Shown here in pieces: positions 43,090 through 47,796 of a stretch of DNA of 47,796 nt. Within the stretch, counting starts at the first letter, position 1; every line of letters starts with the position of its first letter. The notes under the pieces are model-generated. The model saw only the letters and a list, made by a program, of their open reading frames with translations. It was not told the origin of the DNA and made no database searches. The position numbers and the translations under genes were made by a program. Source of the DNA: Gemmatimonadota bacterium (lineage in GTDB: Bacteria; Gemmatimonadota; Gemmatimonadetes; Longimicrobiales; Gaopeijiaceae); assembly GCA_016209885.1 (NCBI GenBank), contig JACQVF010000102.1:1-47796 (forward strand), given 5' to 3'.

Positions 43090-44816
43090 AGGCGAGCGGG
43101 CGAGGCCGGCGGCCGCCGTTCCAGGGCTACCCCGTCCCTCAGCTCGTAGACGATGTCCGCCGCCTCGGTGACCGCGGGCCGGTGCGAGACCGCGACGATT
43201 GTCACCCGCCCGCGCAGCGCGTGCAGCGTCGCGCAGATCGCTGCCTCCGTGGCCTGGTCCAGCTCGCCCGTGGCTTCATCGAGCACGAGGAGCTTCGGAC
43301 GCCGCGCCAGCGCCCGGGCCAGCGCGATGCGCTGGCGCTCGCCGCCAGAAAGCTTGAGCCCGCGCTCACCCACCACCGTGTCCAGACCTCGTGGCAGCGC
43401 GGTCACGAAATCCCAAGCGCCCGCGTCCCGCAGCGCCGCCTCGATGGTCTCGTGGTTCCCCCTCTCGTCGCCGAGGCTCACGTTGCCGGCGATGCTGTCG
43501 TGGAACAGGATGTTCTCCTGGGGCACATAGCCGATCCGCCGCCGCCATGCTCCGAGGTCCAGCGCGTCCAGCGGCTGGCCGTCCACGCGGATCTCGCCGG
43601 CGTCCGGATGATGGAGTCCGAGGATGAGGTCCGCGATCGTCGTCTTGCCGGCGCCGGAGGGGCCCGTGAGGACCGTGAACGAGCCGGCTGGAATCGTAAA
43701 CGAGACCTCGCGCAGCACCGGCGTCCCTTCGTGGGCGAACGAGACGCCCCGGAACTCGATCGCCTCCCCGAGCGCCGGCGGAGGTTGAGCGCCGGTCGCG
43801 CGCTCGCGCGCGGCCTCGGCCCCGCGGGCCTGCGCATCCAGCGACCAGAACGCGCTCTCCGCCGCCGCCATCGCCTGGTACTGCGTCTGCACCACGTGCA
43901 ATCGGCCGACGATGCGATGGAAGAGGAACACGAGAAGGATAAGCGTGGCGAACGGCTCACCGCCCCACCGCACCGCGAGGTACAGCCCCACGGCGATGAG
44001 CGTCGCGACCAGCGGCTCCTGGAAGGACTGGAGCGACTCGACGGCCAGCACGTGCCGCTGCTCGGCGGCCCGGAGGCCCCGGGTCTCCCGCTCGAAGAGC
44101 GGCAGGATCCGCTCCTCCGCGCCCATCGCCTTGATCGCCTTGATCCCCTGCACCACGTCCGTGAGGCGTGAGGCCAGGAACCGGGTCACGGCCGTCTGCT
44201 CGGCGCCGGAGCGCCGGCTCATGCGGACGAAACCACCCAGGAGGAGCGCGATGGCGCCGCCGGCCAGCACCGCGAGGAACGCGACCTCCCAGGATACAAG
44301 CAGCACGAGCGCCGCGTACACCACAAGCTGGATGAGCCCAGCGAGCGCGGCGCATGCGTCGCGATAGGCGAAGCCCGCCCAGAACGCCTCCCGGGTCACC
44401 GCGTTCGCGAACTGGCCCGCCGGCTGACTGGCGAAGTAGCTCCAGCGTGCGGCCATGAGCGCCCGGATGAGACGGAGCCGCAGGTCGCCCGCGACCCGCG
44501 CCACGGTATAGCCCACGCGCTTCATGGCGAGCCAACGGAAGAGCGCCTTGAGGGCGAGGCCGGCAACCACGAGGACCAACAGCGTCGCGAGCGTGGGCCG
44601 GAGACCCAGCACGCCGAGGAGTCCGTGCGTCACTCGCGCCAGGAGCGAGCGCTCACCCGCCGGCTCACCCGTGGCCAGCTCGAGCACCGGGAGCAGCACG
44701 GCGAGCCCCACCCCTTCCGCCACACCCGAAAGGATGAGCAGCGCCACCATCGCCGCCGTGGCGAGGGGATAGCTCCTCAGGAAATATGCGATGAATGCCC
44801 CGCCGCGACGCTCCAT
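43086..44816 (-). CDS. ABC exporter, fused permease-ATPase (MsbA-type)
   Basis: 576-residue half-transporter. Six transmembrane helices in residues 1-320, starting LATAAMVALLILSGVAEGVG, then the nucleotide-binding domain: Walker A GPSGAGKTT at about 387, Q-loop QEN, signature LSGGE at about 487, Walker B LLVLDEA at about 508, and the switch histidine in VAVSHR. MsbA-type homodimers export lipids, glycolipids or peptides, so it might export the product of the nearby glycan locus; the 5-kb distance and separate transcription make this only a possibility. The ATG has a weak AGGCGG site. Confidence 0.9.
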   Translation of the reverse strand: MERRGGAFIAYFLRSYPLATAAMVALLILSGVAEGVGLAVLLPVLELATGEPAGERSLLARVTHGLLGVLGLRPTLATLLVLVVAGLALKALFRWLAMKRVGYTVARVAGDLRLRLIRALMAARWSYFASQPAGQFANAVTREAFWAGFAYRDACAALAGLIQLVVYAALVLLVSWEVAFLAVLAGGAIALLLGGFVRMSRRSGAEQTAVTRFLASRLTDVVQGIKAIKAMGAEERILPLFERETRGLRAAEQRHVLAVESLQSFQEPLVATLIAVGLYLAVRWGGEPFATLILLVFLFHRIVGRLHVVQTQYQAMAAAESAFWSLDAQARGAEAARERATGAQPPPALGEAIEFRGVSFAHEGTPVLREVSFTIPAGSFTVLTGPSGAGKTTIADLILGLHHPDAGEIRVDGQPLDALDLGAWRRRIGYVPQENILFHDSIAGNVSLGDERGNHETIEAALRDAGAWDFVTALPRGLDTVVGERGLKLSGGERQRIALARALARRPKLLVLDEATGELDQATEAAICATLHALRGRVTIVAVSHRPAVTEAADIVYELRDGVALERRPPASPARL

Positions 44817-44872
44817 GACCCGCCTGCGCTCGGAAGCCTGGCCTCGTTTCCGGAATTATGCGCCGCGCCCCG

Positions 44873-44894
44873 GCGAATGGGTATAGCCCATCGC
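44873..44894. other. Hairpin in the divergent ABC/deaminase leader
   Basis: GCG-A-ATGGG pairs with CCCAT-CGC around a 5-base TATAG loop with one bulged A. It lies 57 bp before the ABC exporter start on the minus strand and could be an operator or leader structure. Confidence 0.35.
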
Positions 44895-45020
44895 GGCGGG
44901 CAGCAGGCTATCTTTGGTGGGTGGACGCTCCAGCGACCGGAGCCGGGGGCCCGCCCGCAGCACGGGCTCGTCCGCGCGCACGCTTCTTTCTTCAGCGACC
45001 TGGTGATCCGGCGAGACTGC

Positions 45021-45605
45021 ATGGCCAGACCTGAGAGGACGCCGCGCCGCATCGAGATCGACTACCCGCCGTGGGTCGAGTCGCAGGTGGACTGGAGCTG
45101 CCTCTACGCGGAGCGCGTGGAGCGCGTGCGCCTGGTGATCGAGCTGGCCCGCGAGAACGTGCTCCACGAAACCGGCGGCCCGTTCGGCGGCGCAGTCTTC
45201 GAGGGCGGGACCGGGCGCCTGGTGGCCGTGGGCGTGAACCTGGTGGTGCCGTCCCGTAATTCGGTGCTCCACGCCGAGATCCTCGCGCTCATGGGGGCGG
45301 AGTCGCGGCTCGGCTCCCATTCCCTCGGCGCCCCAGGCATGCCGCGCCACGAGCTGGTGACCTCGTGCGAACCGTGCGCCATGTGCCTGGGCGCGATCCT
45401 GTGGAGTGGCGTCACGCGGCTCGTGGCCGCAGCCTCCCGCGACGACGCGCGCCGGCTCGGCTTCGATGAAGGCCCGCTCTTTCCCGAGTCGTACCGCTAC
45501 GTGGAGGAGCGCGGGGTCGAGATCGTGCGCGGCGTGCTGCGCGAGGAATCCGTGGCGGTGCTGCGCCTCTACGAGGAGCGAGGCGGAATTATCTACAACG
45601 GGTGA
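45021..45605 (+). CDS. Nucleoside/guanine deaminase (CDA fold)
   Basis: 194-residue zinc-dependent deaminase. Zinc ligands: His84 with proton-shuttle Glu86 in LHAEILAL, and Cys119/Cys122 in SCEPCAMCLGAIL. The GGPFGGAVF start and the C-terminal FPESYRY.. and IIYNG resemble guanine deaminase or related purine nucleobase deaminases rather than TadA, which is shorter and basic. Substrate is not certain. ATG 45021 is preferred; the frame is open to 44625 across the divergent promoter region. It is convergent with the TonB gene (22 bp). Confidence 0.88.
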   Translation: MARPERTPRRIEIDYPPWVESQVDWSCLYAERVERVRLVIELARENVLHETGGPFGGAVFEGGTGRLVAVGVNLVVPSRNSVLHAEILALMGAESRLGSHSLGAPGMPRHELVTSCEPCAMCLGAILWSGVTRLVAAASRDDARRLGFDEGPLFPESYRYVEERGVEIVRGVLREESVAVLRLYEERGGIIYNG

Positions 45606-45627
45606 GGTCATTCCCCCGGACCCCTGC

Positions 45628-47775
45628 TCAGGGCTGCCGGCGGACGCGTACCTCGACGCGGAATACGCGTCCCGGGTCGGGGAAGCCGAAGATGAGCGTC
45701 GCCCTCTCGTCGAAGAGCCGGTCCACGCGGAGCGCCGTGTCGAGCGCGTAGTCGCCCAGATCCCACTCGTGGCGCGCGGCCGCCGCGACCGTCCAGAACG
45801 GCGGCAGCCGGTTCACCGCGGCCGGGACCGTGTTGCGCGCGCCCGTGCCCCTGGCCTCCGCCTCGAGCCTCCAGGCGCCCGGCGCCCACTCCGCCCGCAG
45901 CACCGTCACGTTCCGCGGCCGGTAGAGCACCTGAACCGCTTCAGCGCCCTGGGCACCACCCGCGCGGTCGTACGTGACCCGCGCGTACGAGTGCCCGAGG
46001 GACACGTGCAGGTCGGCGGCCGGGAGCTGGAGGGCGACGTCGCCCTCGAAGCCGCGCCGCTTCACGTCGAAGTTCTCCGGCCTCCACACGAACCGGAAAT
46101 CTGGCGCCCAGATGATCATGTCGCGGACGTCGCCGCGGTAGGCCGCCGCCCGCACCGCCGTGCGCACGGGCCCGGTACGCGCCTCCGCACGGACGCCGAG
46201 CTCGATCTCCGACGGCACGCGCTCGGCCCTGAGCTCCGGGTTCGGCGTCACGCCGACCGCCTCCTGGAAAAACTGGTCCCCCAGCGACGGCGGGCTGTAG
46301 CCACTCCGGTTCGCCACGTGCACGTTGACGGGACCGGCGTGCACGCTCGCCGTGAGCGCACGGTTGAGGACCCATTCGTGCCGCAGGTCATCGAAGTCGG
46401 CGCGCAGAAGGGCGGCCAGCGAGAGGTCCGTCTCCCCCAGGCGACCGCCCGCCGCGCCGTGGGCGAACAGTCCGGCGACCCGCCGGTCCCGGGGGGCACT
46501 GCTCGAGAGATTCGACGCCCGGATCCGGTGCCATGCCAGGTCGAGGCCGGTCCCGAGGCCGCGGACCATGCCTCGACGACCGCCCTCCAGGTGCGCCTCG
46601 AGGTCTATGGACTCCACCGCCACGCTGTCGTCATACGGGAGCCCGAAGGGGGGCGCCGGGTCACGCACCCGCACCGTCCGGCGTATGCCGGCCAGCGAAA
46701 GATGCGTGGCCGCGCCAGGCCCGAGGCGGTCCCAGACCGCAGACGCGCGCGCGCGCTCGAGCTCCTGCCTCGCCCGAGGGGACGGCGCGAACCCCTTGCC
46801 CGGGAGCCCGCGGCGCATCGCCTCGAAGCCGCCGCGCACCCGGAGCTCTCCGCCCGCCACATCCGCGAACGCGCTCCCGAACACGCCGTGCTCGCCGAGA
46901 TCCGCGTTCCTGCGACGGCCTCTGCCGCCCCCGACCTCGGGCGGCAGCTCGAAGTCGAACCCGCCTCCCAGCCCCTGCGCCCTGACGCCCGCGCCCCAGC
47001 CCACCCGTCCCCCAGCGCCCCACGCCGCGGACGCCGCCCACGCGCCGAGAGAGCCACCGGCAACCACCAGCTCCGGTTGCGCCGCCCCACGCCGCGTCTC
47101 GACGAGGATGACCCCCGCCTCCGCGCGTGGGCCGTAACGCGCGGACTGTGCGCCCGGCAGCAGGGTCACGGCCTCGATCTCGTCCGCCGCCAGCGCGCTG
47201 AGGTCCGCCTCCCCGGTGACGGGATCGTTGAGTGCCACGCCGTCCAGCAGCACGAGCACCGCATCCGTGCCGCTCCCACGAATGCTCACGGTCTCGGGGC
47301 CGCCCTCCGACGTGCGCCGTACCACCACCCCCGGCAAACGCGCCACCAGGTCGGCCGCGGTGCGCGCCCCCGATCCCTCCACGGCCGCACGCACGATCCG
47401 AACGCTGCCCTGCTCCCGCGCGCCCACGACCGCCAGCCCCGCAATCGGCACGGGCACGGGCGCCAGGGCGAGATCCATGCGGCGAGCGCGGCCGTTCTCG
47501 ATTTCCACCGGCCGCGTCGCCTCCGCATAGCCCAGCCGCAGCACGCGCATGGTGTAGTGCCCCGGCTCCAGCCCGCGCAGCCGATATGCGCCCGCCGCGT
47601 CCGAAAGCGCCCGACGGTCCAGCTCAAGGAGTTCGACGGAGGCCGCCTGTACCGGCGCCCCGGTCTCGGCGTCCGTGACGCGCCCCAGAAGCTCGCCCGG
47701 GCTCTGGGCCGCAGCCGCGCATACCGCGGAGGACAGGAGCATGGCCGCCGCGTAGACGGCGCCTACGCGTGGCAC
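45628..47775 (-). CDS. TonB-dependent receptor with carboxypeptidase-regulatory-like domain
   Basis: 715 residues. Signal peptide AAAMLLSSAVCAAAAQ, then a carboxypeptidase-regulatory-like domain (ELLGRVTDAETGAPVQAASV to about 105), a plug domain with LVARLPGVVVRR, ETVSIRGSGTDAVLVLLDGV, DEIEAVTLLPGAQSARYGP and GVILVETRRG, and a barrel to the C-terminal VFRVEVRVRRQ. This SusC-like N-terminal extension is common in Bacteroidota and Gemmatimonadota. GTG 47775 is the first start seen, but the frame stays open to the window edge, so a slightly longer N-terminus cannot be excluded. Confidence 0.9.
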   Translation of the reverse strand: MPRVGAVYAAAMLLSSAVCAAAAQSPGELLGRVTDAETGAPVQAASVELLELDRRALSDAAGAYRLRGLEPGHYTMRVLRLGYAEATRPVEIENGRARRMDLALAPVPVPIAGLAVVGAREQGSVRIVRAAVEGSGARTAADLVARLPGVVVRRTSEGGPETVSIRGSGTDAVLVLLDGVALNDPVTGEADLSALAADEIEAVTLLPGAQSARYGPRAEAGVILVETRRGAAQPELVVAGGSLGAWAASAAWGAGGRVGWGAGVRAQGLGGGFDFELPPEVGGGRGRRRNADLGEHGVFGSAFADVAGGELRVRGGFEAMRRGLPGKGFAPSPRARQELERARASAVWDRLGPGAATHLSLAGIRRTVRVRDPAPPFGLPYDDSVAVESIDLEAHLEGGRRGMVRGLGTGLDLAWHRIRASNLSSSAPRDRRVAGLFAHGAAGGRLGETDLSLAALLRADFDDLRHEWVLNRALTASVHAGPVNVHVANRSGYSPPSLGDQFFQEAVGVTPNPELRAERVPSEIELGVRAEARTGPVRTAVRAAAYRGDVRDMIIWAPDFRFVWRPENFDVKRRGFEGDVALQLPAADLHVSLGHSYARVTYDRAGGAQGAEAVQVLYRPRNVTVLRAEWAPGAWRLEAEARGTGARNTVPAAVNRLPPFWTVAAAARHEWDLGDYALDTALRVDRLFDERATLIFGFPDPGRVFRVEVRVRRQP

Positions 47776-47796
47776 GAGACACGAAAAACCCCACCC

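Noticed and set aside
1..47796. tRNA (including tRNA-Sec), rRNA, CRISPR arrays, insertion sequences
   Set aside because: I found no cloverleaf-like gene, no regular repeat-spacer array and no transposase or integrase frame; a covariance-model scan would be needed to exclude a tRNA fully.

Overview
This is a high-GC (roughly two-thirds G+C), gene-dense bacterial chromosome segment. The mix of families points to Gemmatimonadota or a close relative: DUF5916/CBM9-like outer-membrane protein, DUF2911, DUF4097, carboxypeptidase-regulatory TonB receptors, ribosomal protein bTHX and diderm export machinery. That assignment is an inference from gene content, not from a marker gene. Nothing indicates a plasmid or phage: there are no transposases, integrases, CRISPR arrays, rRNAs or tRNAs that I could recognise.

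Layout. 0-12 kb: Tat-exported amidase, RlmI-like rRNA methyltransferase, a DUF4097 protein with twelve GSGS-type repeats, a gene-poor kilobase carrying three short tandem-repeat patches, an APC amino-acid permease, small lipoprotein with a clear terminator, DUF2911 protein, two small membrane proteins (one an M50-type HExxH protease) and a DUF5916 outer-membrane protein. 12.5 kb: a 38-codon gene for ribosomal protein bTHX. 12.8-19.3 kb: a complete respiratory formate dehydrogenase module (fdnG-fdnH-fdnI-fdhE on the minus strand, fdhD convergent). fdnG contains an in-frame TGA followed by a SECIS-like hairpin, so the catalytic subunit is a selenoprotein. 19.3-21.1 kb: a stretch of gene debris (GNAT and S9-peptidase fragments) around one intact membrane protein. 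21-28 kb: lipoprotein, FmdB zinc ribbon, orphan VapC, branched-chain aminotransferase IlvE, quinone oxidoreductase and a large TPR-type lytic transglycosylase.

28.5-39.4 kb: a cell-surface glycan locus. Nine minus-strand genes, most joined by 4-nt ATGA/GTGA overlaps, encode a polyprenyl-phosphate sugar transferase (initiating enzyme), a GT9 enzyme, three GT4 enzymes, an HPr-kinase-like P-loop protein, a 56-residue protein nested between two ATGA overlaps, an arylsulfotransferase-fold lipoprotein and a DUF457 membrane protein whose best start codon is CTG. A PF14907-type nucleotidyltransferase is divergent from the sugar transferase. 39.4-47.8 kb: MFS transporter, BtuB-like TonB receptor, remnant of a DUF72 protein, MsbA-type ABC exporter, nucleoside deaminase and a second TonB receptor that reaches the window edge.

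How it fits together: electrons from formate enter the quinone pool through FdnGHI, matured by FdhD/FdhE and dependent on selenocysteine machinery located elsewhere. The glycan locus plausibly builds and modifies (by kinase, nucleotidyl and possibly sulfuryl transfer) a surface polymer or a small peptide/glycan product. The kinase + nucleotidyltransferase + sulfotransferase-fold combination with the hidden small gene is the least explained part of the window.
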